Positions 22,395-35,300 of a stretch of 64,000 nucleotides of DNA are shown piece after piece. The DNA lies in NCBI RefSeq assembly GCF_008831285.2, contig NC_045150.1, positions 8,134,001-8,198,000 on the forward strand. Reading direction: 5' to 3'. This DNA comes from Nymphaea colorata (taxonomy: Eukaryota > Streptophyta > Magnoliopsida > Nymphaeales > Nymphaeaceae). The notes beneath the pieces were generated by a model. That model was not told the origin of the DNA. It searched no databases and was given only the letters and a program-made list of their open reading frames with translations. Each line of letters begins with the position of its first letter. Position 1 is the first letter of the stretch. The position numbers were made by a program, and so were the translations under genes.

Positions 22395-24600
22395 GACGGT
22401 AGCAGTGCATCTTTCAACTTAAAAGTTTACTTCTAACGCCTTAAGTTGACAGTTTTTACGAAAAATATGACCCTTATTTCAAAAATAAAAGATAAAGACT
22501 TTTTTAAAAACATAGGAAAAAAGGTATGCATGAAAATAAAAATTTCCCAAAAAAAATATGCTTTCTTTTCCTGCGGTTTATATCGAATTGCTTGTGTAAA
22601 TGAAGGAAAAGCTCTTATCTCCATGTAATGTCAGCTGACCCTTTACCGAACAACATCCTTTAAATCAAACATGGGTGATGTTTTCACTGCAATATCCTAA
22701 TTTACTTGGTAATCGAATAGGAACTGTCTTCTAAAAATAAGAATACTATTTTTACCTTCATAGAGAGAAAACTCCTACGGGTGAAACTTTCGATCAAACA
22801 TCTTAAAGAGAACGCATGACGATGGCTACATACATAACGATGATGAATGGCTGCCTAAGAAACCCAGGACTGGACAGTATGGGGAAATTTTCACTTTTCA
22901 ACACTTAATACAAACGCAGCAGAAATTTAGAGATATTATATGCCAGATGCATTATGTTATACGAAGAAAATAAAGGGCCATGTTGTATATTTCGCTTGTG
23001 ATTTTTTAATTTTCTCTGCTTTTATGGATTCATGATAACAATTATAGAAGCGACATTGCAACATAAGGATAAAATTGACCTGTGATTTTCATATCTCAAT
23101 CGAAAATTCTATCACCCTCTAAAACGTAGCTATAAGATTATTGAGCCACAGAGACTCTTCGCAGCTAGAACAAACATATATGCGTAATCACTAGAGTGAA
23201 TTAGAAAAAGGACAACTTAAAAAGTACAGAAAGAAAAAAGTCACAAGTAAATCTTGTTTTAGTTAGCTAAGAAACGATTAGTGGATTGAGTTTAATATTT
23301 GACAAATTATTTTGCTTGTTTAAAAATTTTTAAGAGGCATTTGAATGACACTTCAAAAAGCTGTTTTGGAGGCAAAACTTTCAAATCAAAATTTTTGGAG
23401 TGTTTGAGTGACATCAAAACTAAGATAAAAAAAAACTTCATTATGACAAAAAAAACTGTTAAAGGAGTAAAAAATCTAACTCCCCTTTAGAAAAATTTGT
23501 TGGGTTTTCATTGTGCCACTCAAAACACCTGAACCAGATTTCCAAAACTCATTAAAAAAAATTATTTAATAAAATATGTATTAAATGTGGGTGTCAGCCG
23601 AACACCCCTCTCCTTATTTGTTGGGGAGGGATTCCTATCAAAGCTGCTCACATCCAATGTATCACTTATCGATTGATGGTGATTGGAAGACTCATATTAC
23701 AACAAAAGGAAAAAAAAAAAGGTTAGAAACAAATGTTTAATTATTGAGTTTCCATTTTTTTTAAAAAAAAAATCTAATGATTAAATGATTTGCGGGGCTT
23801 CCCCGCTCGTCGAAACCAAACTCTGTCCTCATGTTTTTACTTTGAAAAGGAGATAACAGGCCGACATATATGTTTTTATTTATCGAGAAACTTTTGGTAA
23901 CATATATTTAAAATTGTTGAATAATTCTAACTATCCAAAGTCACTCAACAACCATATAGTAGAGAGACCATCTATTTAAAGCCGATAAATGATTAAAAAA
24001 AAATAAAAAGAAAAAGTGTGACACCTTTGTAAATTATATTAGATGACGGAAATCTCTACACATTTTTCTTCTTATTTTTCTCTTAATTGTTTACGATCAT
24101 GGATCGGATGGCCCTTCTTAACTTTGTATTTATAAGGATCATTGGGCATCAATGAACGAATGTGAGAAAGAGAGACATCCAATCTTAATGTGGCTTAATT
24201 TCTAGTATTTACATAATATTAGAACCCTATGCTCTCATATCTTTCAACTTTGTAATTTACGTGCGCCGAGTTAGTAATTTATTAAAAAAATGTCCTTCAT
24301 AATTTTTTTTACTTTTTTCATTTTTAATTTTGTCTTTACAAAAAAAAATTAATGGAAAATAACAGTATTTTATAACCATACATGGTGCATATAACGTGGT
24401 TCCTAGCTAGCGTGCACCACGGGAACGAGAGGTGCACCTTTCTACGTCAAAAGAGGTCCCGCAGTCCATTCAATGGTCGAACTTTGACTGCCTTTCCTAT
24501 TGGCGCTTTGGAGCCTTGATGTTAACCTGTTTGATCTCACACGCTTTGTCCATGAACAATAGAGAAAAAGCGTGTCTATCTTCGACCAGTAACTCTTTGT
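22395..24600. other. intergenic, AT-rich
   Basis: Very AT-rich with many homopolymer tracts. No coding signal is seen on either strand. The end of this stretch is the upstream region of the gene at 24705. Confidence 0.5.
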
Positions 24601-24622
24601 TTCTTCTCCCTCGATTCTCCCT

Positions 24623-24628
24623 ATAAGA
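24623..24628 (+). promoter_or_regulatory. TATA box of the MGNC-type gene
   Basis: CCCTATAAGACC has a good plant TATA sequence 77 bp before the ATG at 24705. It is followed by a (CT)n-rich leader (24673-24694), typical of plant 5' UTRs. Confidence 0.65.
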
Positions 24629-24704
24629 CCTCTGCTTTGGCACTCTCCCCAACTCACAATTCACACCAACGCCTCTCTCTCTCTCTCTCTCTCACAGTGC
24701 AGTC

Positions 24705-25124
24705 ATGGGGAATTGCTTGGTTTTCAAGCTTGATGGTGTGGAGAAGGAGACCAAAAAAGAGGCGTTGGGGGAAGATTTGAAGCAGAAGACCCAACTCAGT
24801 GACAGGAAGCTACAAACTGGAGAGCATGTAATGGCGCTTGGTTTGTCATATAGAATCGTCGAGCACAAAGAAGACAGTGTGAAGAGTACTAGTGGTGTGG
24901 TGTCACCAGAGGAGGGGGGAGAGAAGAGGGTGAGGGTGAGGGTGGTGCTAAGCAAGAAGGAGCTTGTTCAGTTGCTGTCAAGATGCCAACGGAACCTGGG
25001 CTCGCTGGTGGATGTCATAGGCGAGCTCAAGATGGTCTCTGCTACCGTGTCTAGTGGGCCAAGTCCTCGGCTTCTTGGTGACAGATGGACGCCTGCCCTG
25101 GAAGCCATCCCTGAGGATGTCTAG
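24705..25124 (+). CDS. small MGNC-type plant protein of unknown function
   Basis: A single-exon frame of 139 residues with a TATA box and CT-rich leader upstream. It starts MGNCLVFKLDGV. Gly2 fits an N-myristoylation signal and Cys4 could be palmitoylated, suggesting plasma-membrane attachment (inference). The middle is acidic and variable. The conserved-looking half contains RVRVVLSKKELVQLLSRCQ and ends RWTPALEAIPEDV. This layout (MGNC start, a lysine-rich V-x-K-x-L-x-x-L helix, a W-x-P-x-L-x-x-I-P-E tail) occurs in small plant families of unknown function such as the DUF4228-like proteins. I cannot name the exact family. The TGA/TAG context and codon use look normal and there is no sign of decay. 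Confidence 0.82.
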   Translation: MGNCLVFKLDGVEKETKKEALGEDLKQKTQLSDRKLQTGEHVMALGLSYRIVEHKEDSVKSTSGVVSPEEGGEKRVRVRVVLSKKELVQLLSRCQRNLGSLVDVIGELKMVSATVSSGPSPRLLGDRWTPALEAIPEDV

Positions 25125-26244
25125 CTTCCGGTCGAGATTATTAATCTTCAGAAGGCGATGGTATTGCATCTGCAGCTAAGCTGCACCCACAGCTGGTTTC
25201 ATAAACTCGGTTTGGGCCGAACAACGAGGTCACTGACTCTCAGTCTATCTTGTCTATTAGTTACAGGGCAATAGTAACACATGTTATAGTGTTCGATGAA
25301 AATTCATGAGACAGTAACATGATGTCAAGATGTTATTACTGTTATACAGCAGCCCCAAAACTTCACGTCACAAATGGCAATAATAGAACGATCGTGGAAG
25401 ATTATTGGTCATTCAAATAGGACGTCGAAAGTTATAGTTACTGACAATATAGGAACTCATCACTCTGCCCTTGTAGTCAGAGCAAGCAGTACGTCCCTCG
25501 TTTATTGTACTTGATGTTCTCAACTGAATACAAATGAATGAGATCCTTTCGTTTCTAATCCAAAATAGGAAGTTTTAGTTTTCTACTTTGCTGTATTTGT
25601 AAAGAAAGGACCACAAAATTGGAACCGGATCCTATCCTCTCTCCAGAATTCGGTAAGACTTTCTATTTTCTGGCTTCAATTTAACAACACTTCCTAGTTC
25701 TACAAGAAGCCTTCTAGTCCAAGAGTCTTCCGCTTTTAAGAAAGAAGAGACAGTACTAAAATATGAATTGATCTTTTTTTTTTTTTTGAGTTAGATTCAT
25801 GAGACACTCATAGGGTGGAAGTATTCCATAAATTCCTCCAAAATTCCTCCAACGATTGGAGTGAATTCATGGAACACTATAATTAGGAGTTGATAAAGCT
25901 GTAAAGCAAATTCATAAAATACTCACAAAGTATTCCACTTGCCAAACGATCTTTTAAGACCTCTTTAATGTTCTCCACACGGGATCAGTCCACCTTGCCA
26001 TGTATAATCATATGTGAAAAAAGGACCAAATAAATAAGTCGAAGCCCGGAAGATGGGGACCCTTATGTTGCAATAAAAAGTAATAGTGTAGACATTAGGT
26101 CCCTTTGATGAAGGCATCTTTGATAGTTGAACTAGCGACCTTTTTTACCATTTAACACCATCACAAAGGAGGAAGAGGGAATACCGTTGTTGACCCAATT
26201 CTCATGAAAATTTAACCACGCATGGCCTTCCCAAGAAACTATCA
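25125..26244. other. intergenic with a MITE-like segment
   Basis: This includes the 3' UTR of the preceding gene. At about 25790-25960, phrases such as GATTCATGAGACACT, GAATTCATGGAACACTA and GCCAAACGATC recur. They are also seen at 35290-35455 and 60400-60610, so this is probably a worn MITE family whose ends read CGTTTGGC. No gene is seen. Confidence 0.45.
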
Positions 26245-26560
26245 ATTAACCTGTTCACAAGCTTGTGAGATCCAGTTGAAGGAGCACGGATTGTCCATGA
26301 CATCTATCCAAGTTGTCGGTGAACTCACGAACTACAAGATTTGGTCCATGAACACATGCCTTGGGAGAAAGTCTCCTTGCTTTTCTCCTATAGCACGAGC
26401 AAGGACGTGCTTCATCTTATCACAAATTACCCTGGTAAAGATTTTCCAACTGGTGCTGCAGAGGCTGATGGATCTGAAATCCAAGCCGCCTTTTCTGCAA
26501 ACTACCAATAGTTCTTCGTCACTCTCCGTCCAAATCTCAGACAAGTCGGTATCCAAAAGG
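26245..26560 (-). pseudogene. LINE reverse-transcriptase remnant
   Basis: On the minus strand the frame 26556-26332 reads RSISLCSTSWKIFTRVICDK, then MKHVL, GEKQGDFLPRHVFMDQIL. This is the early RT block typical of plant non-LTR retrotransposons (family consensus: RPISLC..YKI..K.L..R...VL...I...Q..F..GR...D.IL). After a stop, similarity continues in another frame as LDRCHGQSVLLQLDLTSL, equivalent to the following K-L-D motif block, so the gene is frameshifted. The catalytic FADD/YADD block, endonuclease and poly-A tail were not found. It is a dead fragment about 1.1 kb downstream of the UBR7-like stop codon. Confidence 0.75.
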
Positions 26561-27696
26561 AAGAATCTTTGTTTTATTTTCTCAAAATCTCCATTCGCTT
26601 GGCCATGGCGACACTAGGGGCTACTGAAAGGGTCTTGCCTTGCCCTTGACCCTGAAGGCAGAGAGAAGAGGGAGGGCCTTCAGCCTTTTAAGGGTATCCT
26701 CAAATTGTTGTCCAGGTCAATTAGCATCAGGGCTAAAGTTCTCCTTGCAAGGAGAGAGACTTTCTTCTCTTGCATTATTCATCCTTCCGACCATAGTTCA
26801 GTACTATAGAGAATATCAAAATCCCCAAAGCAGGGTCCAAATAATTTGCAACTCTGGTGGTGGCCAGATACCAGTCTTACATTATCGGCTTGCAAAATCT
26901 GATGTAGATATTGCAAACGCCGATTTGTTTGAAACGACATAATTTACAACATTCAAATTCCATTTCTGCAGCTAAATCATAAGAAACGAAAAGCGTGAAA
27001 ATACTAAACAGCACGGGCTAACCTAAAATGCGTGCAGCATGAGTATGCATGAAAGTGTAAATGCAGCTCTCCTTGCACATTATTATTGTGGAGTAATAAA
27101 TGAAGAGGTCATACGAAGCATATATGGAAATGCATGAGAAATCGCAAGGACTTGGAATACAGTTCGATGTGAATCTTCACTGCTGTTACGAGTTTGCAGT
27201 GTCAGTTCCAAGGGATTTACTAGGCAAAATTCCTCAAAAAGCTGGGCATGAAAAAAGACGTCTAGAAACATGAATAGAAATTGGCATTCCATTGTTGGAA
27301 AGTTAAATAAGTGACTATACTAAATTGATATATTAGGAAAAAGGAAATAATTGAAGAATGTAAACTATACTAATGCCATTTTTAAGAACACTTACATAAA
27401 AAAGGCCTGAGATAAGAGTCAGAAAATCCAAAGATAAAAGATAAAAACTCAAGTCTATACGAAGTCACATGCCCTTTAAATATGACTATTTCACTTGAGT
27501 TTGTGAAGTTACATTTCTTCTTCTATGACGATTGAGAAGAAACGAGCCACAAAGGTATTCAAAGACTTCAAGTCATCCACCAATACTTGAGACCTAACCA
27601 AACAAGTTCACAAAGTTTAAAGCTTCTTGTTCACTGTACATGATGGTGGACAAGTCTGCAGGACTGAACGCTAAAAAGAACAAAATGGAGCAGAAA
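26561..27696. other. intergenic, 3' flank of the UBR7-like gene
   Basis: No supported gene. Parts nearest 26561 may be further LINE debris, but no motif is readable. The part nearest 27696 should include the UBR7-like 3' UTR. Confidence 0.4.
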
Positions 27697-30600
27697 CTAC
27701 AGCAGCCGCTGTCTCTTTCTCGCAAGGTTATCAAAAACCTGCTTGATATCTGCTGGAGTTACTGGCTTAGATGGGTCAACAGACTCCTGTATCAAGTAAA
27801 CAAAAAGTCAATCCAATTGCTTTCAGATTACATATATCTATATATATATGCACATACGTGGGTGCAAATGGCCTAGCACATCACTTCTTTATGAACAACT
27901 CAGCCAGGCTGAAAGCATTGATTCTTCCAATCGCTCTTTGGAGAAATAACACAAGAGAATAACTTCAGCAATTTCCTGTAATCATGTACTTGTGTATTAT
28001 GGACTGGTTGGTGAGGAGCAGCAGCCTCAGTACGAGGTTGAATAAGATCATGACTTTAAGCTCATCTTCAAGCAATGTAAAGCTCTAATTGCATCTTCCA
28101 GCTCCTAGTTGTTTCGCTCTGTACCAATAAATTATCGTTTGACCCAGACCACGACATGGTGAGACCAGGAAGACTTGCTTCCCAATCTATGACTCTACAA
28201 TAGAATCATGTGTAAAAGCTAGTCTTTCCATTAAGGATGCAGTTCAATCATAAAATGGACCCCAGACAATGGCAGGTTGGATCAAAATCATAAACAGATA
28301 TGTTCTATGCCTGACACATGGATTATTTAGTGCAATAAGAAACATATAATCTACAAACCCTGGAAGTGGACAATAAATAGAAAGCAAGTTTCAGGATAAT
28401 GTACAAACCAGAAAAGATCGAAATTCATTCTTCATGTCAGCTATGCCACTAAGAATCTCTATTTGTTGAACATGATTAAGTTTATTGAGAAAATTCAGTT
28501 CTGCACCCTCCTGCTGCTGTAAATTTTCTGCCCTTTTCTGCTTTGCCACCTTCTCATATTCCTCCATGGAGTCCTCTTTGTCAATCAAATAAGCAACATT
28601 TTTCTTATCATAGAATTCCCGGCAATTTTCACAGTGGCAAAGCTGATCCCTCCACCCCTTTGAAAGAAACATTGGTTTCTTCTCCAGAACAAGGGATGCC
28701 TCGAGTAGGTTATGTCCTAAAACACAGGCTGGAGTTTGGACATGAGGATCACAAGTGTTTTCCTGGATCAGGTCACCATTGTTTTCAACATTTCCTTTGG
28801 CTTCCATGCCTTCCTCACTTAATACTGCACCACAACCAGCATCATTCACCACAGAATTTGATGTTTGATTTCCAGAGAAAATATCCTTCTCAGGCATCAC
28901 AGAGGATGACGAACCATTTTCCACCACCATATGCCTTCTACCAGACAGCACCCAAATTGAAGGAGGATAAAGCTTTAAGAAAGAACAACTGATTGCACAA
29001 TCTTGGCATATAAAATCTGCATATATTGGCTCTCCCTCATCGTCTCTAGGTATCTGTAATTCCAGCAAATTATAGCATTATAGCATCAAATATAAAACTC
29101 AACCACCTCCAAAGACACACATTGGAAAAGAGCAACAGTAACAGAAGCAAGACCCAATAATTGGAGAAAAGAGATAGAGAGGTCATCAAAGATCCATATA
29201 CAAAGGTGTAAAAATTACATTACTCATAAGTAACTATTATCAGAATAAACCCCTCAATATTCTTGCCACAAGAAAAAAGGACAAAATTGTGGATGTGCAC
29301 TGCTGATGGAATTATGGATTACACAGCCTGTGTAGTATATAAGTGTAGTATTATGTTGTTGGCTGTGTTGGATACTACACTTATGGATGGAAATATAGAT
29401 TACACAGCCAACAACACGATACTACACTTATATATTCCAGCACTGCACCTTCCTAATGCCATGAGGTAAATTCCATCAGCAAGTTCAAGTAATACAGATT
29501 TAACAAGGTTAAAATCCACTCTGTATCTACAGCCTCTGGGAGGGACACTTCAAAATTTCCAGCCAACCATTTGAACCCAGTGGTTAGTGTGGCTATTTCT
29601 AGAATCCAGATTGTTAAGAAAATGAAGAATGTGACATTGGTAAAAGTAGCTCACCTCTTCAGAGGGCCCGAGACCTATGTGATTCTCATGGAACCAATCC
29701 TCACAAACGCAGCATTGGATCATCTCCACCTGCTCTACAGCATCTGGATCAGGATATGGGCGGCCACACGTGCAATAGGCACCTCTGTAGTTATGATTAT
29801 ATGAGTTATCCTTGTTTTCTGGATCTTTATCTGAAAACAACTTGCAGGTGAAATTTCCAAACTTTGAATTTCCACAATCACATCTGAAATTTCTTTTCGT
29901 CCACAACTCCACAACCTTAGTCCAAGAGCAATAGAATTAGAACGTTATCATCACTGGAATGTAATAAATAGATATAAAAAAAAGACAGCAATTATGCACA
30001 CAAGAATAAACAGAAGAGATGTTACTTGTATCACCAAAGCATTGACCATTTAGGCCTCTCAGTAAGGCCTCAATGGCTAATCCAGAATGATACCAAAGAG
30101 ATTCTAGAGAAATTGCAAGACATGAAAAGAAAAAAAACTGGATAAAGCCATTGACTGGCTAAACCAGCCATTAGAATTCAAAAGGATGGAAGCAAATGAA
30201 GGGAACATAATTCATGTGCCCGCTTGAAATGTTCTTCAACGAGGAGAACAGCAAGAAATTACCAACCACAAATCATATTTCTCATCAAGTGTCTGTATTT
30301 GGGTATTGGCCATATATGGTAATGAAATATTTGGTAACGTCTAAGTTATGACAACCGAAAAAACGCAAATAAAATAAAATAGTAGATTATGAAGATGCTA
30401 AGACACTTCCAACAATAGGAAATTATCATGAGATAATGCTTTCCTTGGAAATTCAAATAGAAAGAGAAACCAAGTTAAAACTGCTTGCATATAAGCAACA
30501 AAAGGAAAAATGCCAAAGGACAATTCTAGCACTTAGGTTTAATCACGCTGTCTATCAGCCTCATTCAACTTCAGTCTACCATTTTTACATGCTGGCAACA

Positions 30601-31750
30601 ACAGGCGACCTAGTAAATAAATTGCAGCCAAAGATGTCCTATCTATGGCCTCTTTGCAAAATAACCATTTACGTGGCTACACAATCAAAATGGTAAGTGG
30701 AAAATCATTGAAAGTGAGAGATTTTTCCAAAAATATCTCTAACAAATCACTCTAAAAATTTTTTAGAAGGAAGAATCAATCTAATGCTTCAACATAAGCA
30801 GAAAAAATCTTCTCCCTTGCCATATGACATTTCATATTACATGTCGCTCAACCAGACGTGGGTATGGGATGTAACATGAGATTCACATGGACTAATCACA
30901 AGGACATAAAAGTTCACTAGGGAAAGAGGAACCAAAGAATAGCAATTATGCAAATAAGAAACTTCTAGACGTCCTACAAACTGTTAACAAATTGAATATT
31001 GGACAATAACAGATCTCCTCAATATAGTGACCTAACCAGAGGATACAAGAGCTGTTGTTTATCAAGTGAAAATCTAACATTCCAGATTACAATCCAGCAA
31101 TATGAATTTAGAAAGAATATTCTGCAACAAGTTAGCAACATAATACCTGAAAATACATTCTTAATTTTTCAATCTGATATAAAGTTGACCAAAGGACAGC
31201 ATAAAGGGAAACCAATGACCACAACGACAAAGACAACTGAAATTGAATACCTCGTGGCCATCGTGACAAGCCAAGCAACAAGCTGTGCAAACTCCAGCAT
31301 TTCCATCGGGGGTACACGTGAGGCACGAAAAGATTGCCTGCCTCTTCATATACCCTTTATTATAGGTACACTCGTTGCCCTCATCGCCACCCAATACCAA
31401 ATCAGCCTCCTTAAGAAACAACAAGCGGAATGAGTAAATCAACAGGTAAAGAACTCAGAAAAAGAACAAACTGGTCCCATAAGAGAATAGGTATTTCATA
31501 TGGAAAATTGCCAAGAGCACACCAATTATTCCCGAGACGACACCAATTCCGTTTCACAATCGAATTTCATGGAGAACCCAAATGCTAAACCCATAAAAGT
31601 AGATGCCATGAGAAACACCACCGAATGAAACCCTAAAGGCCGATCAGATGAACACGAGAAAATCATTACCAGTTCTTGCTCCTCCATTCCCTGAATGTAT
31701 TCATCGATTGTTACCGTTTGCTCGACCTCATCCTGAAACGCCTCAGCCAT
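27697..31750 (-). CDS. UBR7: UBR7-type putative E3 ubiquitin ligase (UBR box plus PHD finger)
   Basis: Five exons on the minus strand: 31750-31670, 31409-31251, 29915-29655, 29053-28409 and 27786-27697. All are phase 0 with GT-AG borders, and they give 411 residues. Residues about 41-105 form the UBR-box zinc fold (ECTYNKGYMKRQAIFSCLTC, CLACHDGHE, then TKRNFRCDCGNSKF from exon 3). Residues about 128-187 form the PHD-type finger (YCTCGRPYPDP, MIQCCVCEDWFHENHIG, FICQDC). The C-terminal part has WRDQLCHCENC and ends in a basic helix (VFDNLARKRQRLL), as in human UBR7 and Arabidopsis At4g23860. The family is linked to histone H2B ubiquitination and nuclear chromatin in animals; the plant role is inferred. 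The start MAEAFQDEVEQTVTIDEY suits the family's short acidic N-terminus. A strong hairpin lies in the intron between exons 3 and 4. Confidence 0.94.
29337..29433. repeat. 31-bp inverted repeat (hairpin) in a UBR7 intron
   Basis: The left arm 29337-29367 starts ATATAAGTGTAGTATTATGT. The right arm 29403-29433 starts CACAGCCAACAACACGATAC. They are reverse complements at 29 of 31 bases, around a 35-nt loop. The loop contains another GATACTACACTTA, and GATTACACAGCC recurs on both sides. It could be a fold-back MITE remnant. Both transcripts across it would fold. Confidence 0.85.
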
Positions 31751-32300
31751 CTTTCTCAGAAAGGTTTCAGAAACACGAAGGGCACAAAAAACGATTGAGT
31801 TCGAGATGAGGGCAAGGACCAGAACAACGGTAGATTAGAAATGGGTGGTAATCAAAACAAACCCTTGACAGCCATCTTGAAGAATGATGGGATGCCCAGC
31901 AGATGATAACTCCCCTGCAAAGGAGGGAAATTTCTGATAAGCCCCTCACAGAGAGACAGAGAGAGAAGGGGGAAATGGTTGAAAAGGATTAGGATGAAGA
32001 TTGAAACAAGAGGAAGACTAGGGATGCCAAAAGAAAACAAAGAGGGAAAAAGAGGTGGTGGAAAGCTGTCAACTACAAGATAGAAAACCCAGAAATTATG
32101 AAGGAGAGATCAAAGTACAAATGCTCATAGAAGAACAGAGGAGGGGTTGTCCATTTGGGAGAGACTAAGATTTGAGGAGGGGAGCTATGTGGGCAGTGGG
32201 AATGACGTTCGAGTGCTTGTGGCTTTGTTGATGTGTCTATAAGGACACGTCGTTTGGGAGTTCAAAAATTGAGAGGGATTGGCGGAGGGAAAAAGAAGAG
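31751..32300 (-). promoter_or_regulatory. upstream region of the UBR7-like gene
   Basis: Directly upstream of the UBR7-like ATG on the minus strand. It contains a GAGAGACAGAGAGAGA stretch (about 31949-31967) of the kind seen in plant leaders. No certain TATA box was found. Confidence 0.35.
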
Positions 32301-35300
32301 GCTTCCTTCCGTCTCCCGCCACAATCTTCCTTTTTCTTTGTCTTGGGTCTCACTCGGCGCAGACCAGATCAAACATTCCGTTGTTTGTTCGTTTGGGTTT
32401 CATTGGCTCTTCCATTGTTTCGTTCTTCAAGCAAAGCATTGCTTGAATGGGAATAGTTAATCTTGCACATTTCGTCGTTCTCTTTGATGCCTTGAACTCA
32501 GTCCCTTTGTGCGAATCTCTCAGTTATTTAGATTTGGCTTCTTGATTGAATTTACGATGCATAGCTTTAATTTCTGTTTGTGCATCGTGAAGGTCGTCCC
32601 TTGTGAGAAATGAATCTTATATGTACACGACCTAACGTTGACCGGACCTCTATCAGATCGGACTAATCAAGAAACGCTGTTGGATTCTTTTAAGCACTTG
32701 CGTTTATCATCTACTCTACATTCAAGCGGAGATGATTGGGCAGGCGAGCCAATAAAAAATCAATTATTAGTTTGATTTTTATCAGTGCTACTTTTATGAA
32801 TTGCAAATGGTAGTAATGTGACAGTTTAATTGATGTATGCATCATGAGCTCACCCAATCCCAGAAGCAACTATAGATCCCAAAGCATCAAGAAATGAAAG
32901 AGGATTTAGGTCATTCTTCAGGTGGGTTCCGCTACGATCCTAAGCCTGAGGACCGAAAGATGGGAGAGGCTTCAGCCCTCTCCTTACGGCTTCCGGCCAC
33001 CGGAAACTATTCTCCATATTCATTAGAGTTTATCCACCCTTAACAAAAAGTTTGCTTAATTGAATAAAAAGTAGTTTAACCTCTAACTACGTTGCCATAT
33101 ATAAAGCGACTATGTTTTTTTATATTTTATGAGAGCTTTTATGAAAAAGGATAAAAAAGGGCCATTCGGATGCAATCTTCACTTCAAATAGCTTACAAAA
33201 ATGTATATTTATTTAATGTGTAAATGGAACTTTATAAGCCAAAAAATTAGACCGTTGGATTCTAAAACCTTTGAAAATATTAGATGTATAAATAAATAAT
33301 TATATTTTTTGTCAATAATAAACTGTTCACATCAGCCCATTAAAATTTTTATTGGGATTGCTCAATTTAGTTTGGGATGACTAGAAGGCATATATGGTGG
33401 TCACACCATATTTGAATGTGTAATTCAAGTGCTCACAAAGAAAAAAAATTCTAGCTCTACCACTGTTTTTAATTGATTATTAAGTTTAGGACATAGAGAT
33501 TGACACTATTCAGGAAAACCACCGTTCATTATATAACTTTTTATAATATATTTCTTGTACCATGTTCTTCATTCATGTTTTATTATGCCTGATTCCCTGA
33601 AGCCGTCCATGAATATGTGCCTTTTTTTTTTTTTGTTAAGTTTGACACTTTGTTGTTCAACCTAATGATCCTTAACCTCTATTAAAGTGGACTTATATTA
33701 TAGAAAAAGTAACGTTATTATATAACATTGCATATTATTTCTTCAGCTTTAATGAATTATGAGTCTTGGCATATGTGGTAGTTGCACATATAATCACATA
33801 AATTTTATGCATTTTCACACTACTAATCTCTAACAATTTCTTTATTCATATATAAATGTTTGTCCCATCATTATTTGCCTAGTGCCCCTTACTCATTTTA
33901 TTATGTACAAGGTTTTTTAAAATGAGTGCTCTTTGCTTAAAACCTCTAGCACTGCCCGGACCGGATAGTTCCCACTTTATTAACAATTTTCCAAGTACTT
34001 TTCTTTTTTTTAAAAAAGAAAAAAAGGGAAAGATTCAGCATCTCTTTTTTTATTGAATGCGTCCACCTTTTTCATTTACCATCATCAAAATAACCTAATT
34101 TTAGAGGTCAACTTAGGTAATTTAGCAGGAATAAAAGCATGTTATTTCACCCTTAGATCTTAACGAGTAATAACATGAGTTAGTCATATCTTTAAGCATG
34201 CACGTTTTCATAAAACTAACTTTACCAATACACTTTCATTAACATACATGAAAACATGGGAATTATTATGAAGATCATATTCTATATATATATATATATA
34301 TATATATGACTTTTATTGATGTTCCTAGCCACAAAAATGTGGTCTAGTTTGGCGGATTCAGTGCATCTACTGGTCAAGTCGAGATCGATCAACTAGGATT
34401 CAACTATGTGAGGCTGGCGCATGCGTTACATAACGTAAGCAGTCAACAACTGCATGTGAAGCCTCATTTGCAGAATATGATTGGTGTTTCGCGAATCGAA
34501 GGATTTTATCTGTGTTGATTAATTGGAACAAAATCCCTTCAATTAAAATCTTTCTATTTATTTTAATCAAGTTAGTTGACACATTTGAATTGTTATCTTA
34601 GATTCTGATATTAAGGATGAGAACGGAATTAGAGTTCTGCAAAAGTGGGGTGAGTGTTTGTATCACTCATTTGTTGTAAGTAAGTAGAAAGCACATAGGC
34701 AGCATAATGGAGAAGAAAATAATATTCTTCGATGTATTCATCTGTAGCTAATAACACTACAACAAGTTTATAATGGCCATATGATAAGATTATTCCAACA
34801 TAGAAAGAAGGATAAATATTTAAAATAGAAGACGAGTTTTTCTTTTAAATTTGGCGCTCGCCGGATAACATATGATCAGTTGTGTTTATTCGTCAATTAT
34901 AGAAAATAATATTATTTTTAAGTTTTTCGCTCTAAATTACTCAAAGAAATAAGGTTCTTTTTCTGGAACAATCGCGAAAATGAAGAAAACTTTCAGATTA
35001 TGCGGGTGCTCATAAAAGATCAATTGCTTTCACGAAGAATATGCTTTAATTTCCGTAAAGTTATTCTCTCGGCACAAAAATGTAAGGAATATTTTCCTCT
35101 CTAGTATTCGTATGGCTTTTAGTTCAGCTAAGAGGGTTTGGGGCCCACAACGTTTTTTTCTTTTCTTTTTGTTGTACCTAATCAAACAAAGTCGAAATTA
35201 TATATTGAGAAAAAGAACATTACAAAAAAATAATAAATTTTCTTCTTTCTTTAACTTTATCATATTTATCTTATCATGATAACATCCTACTAATAGCATT

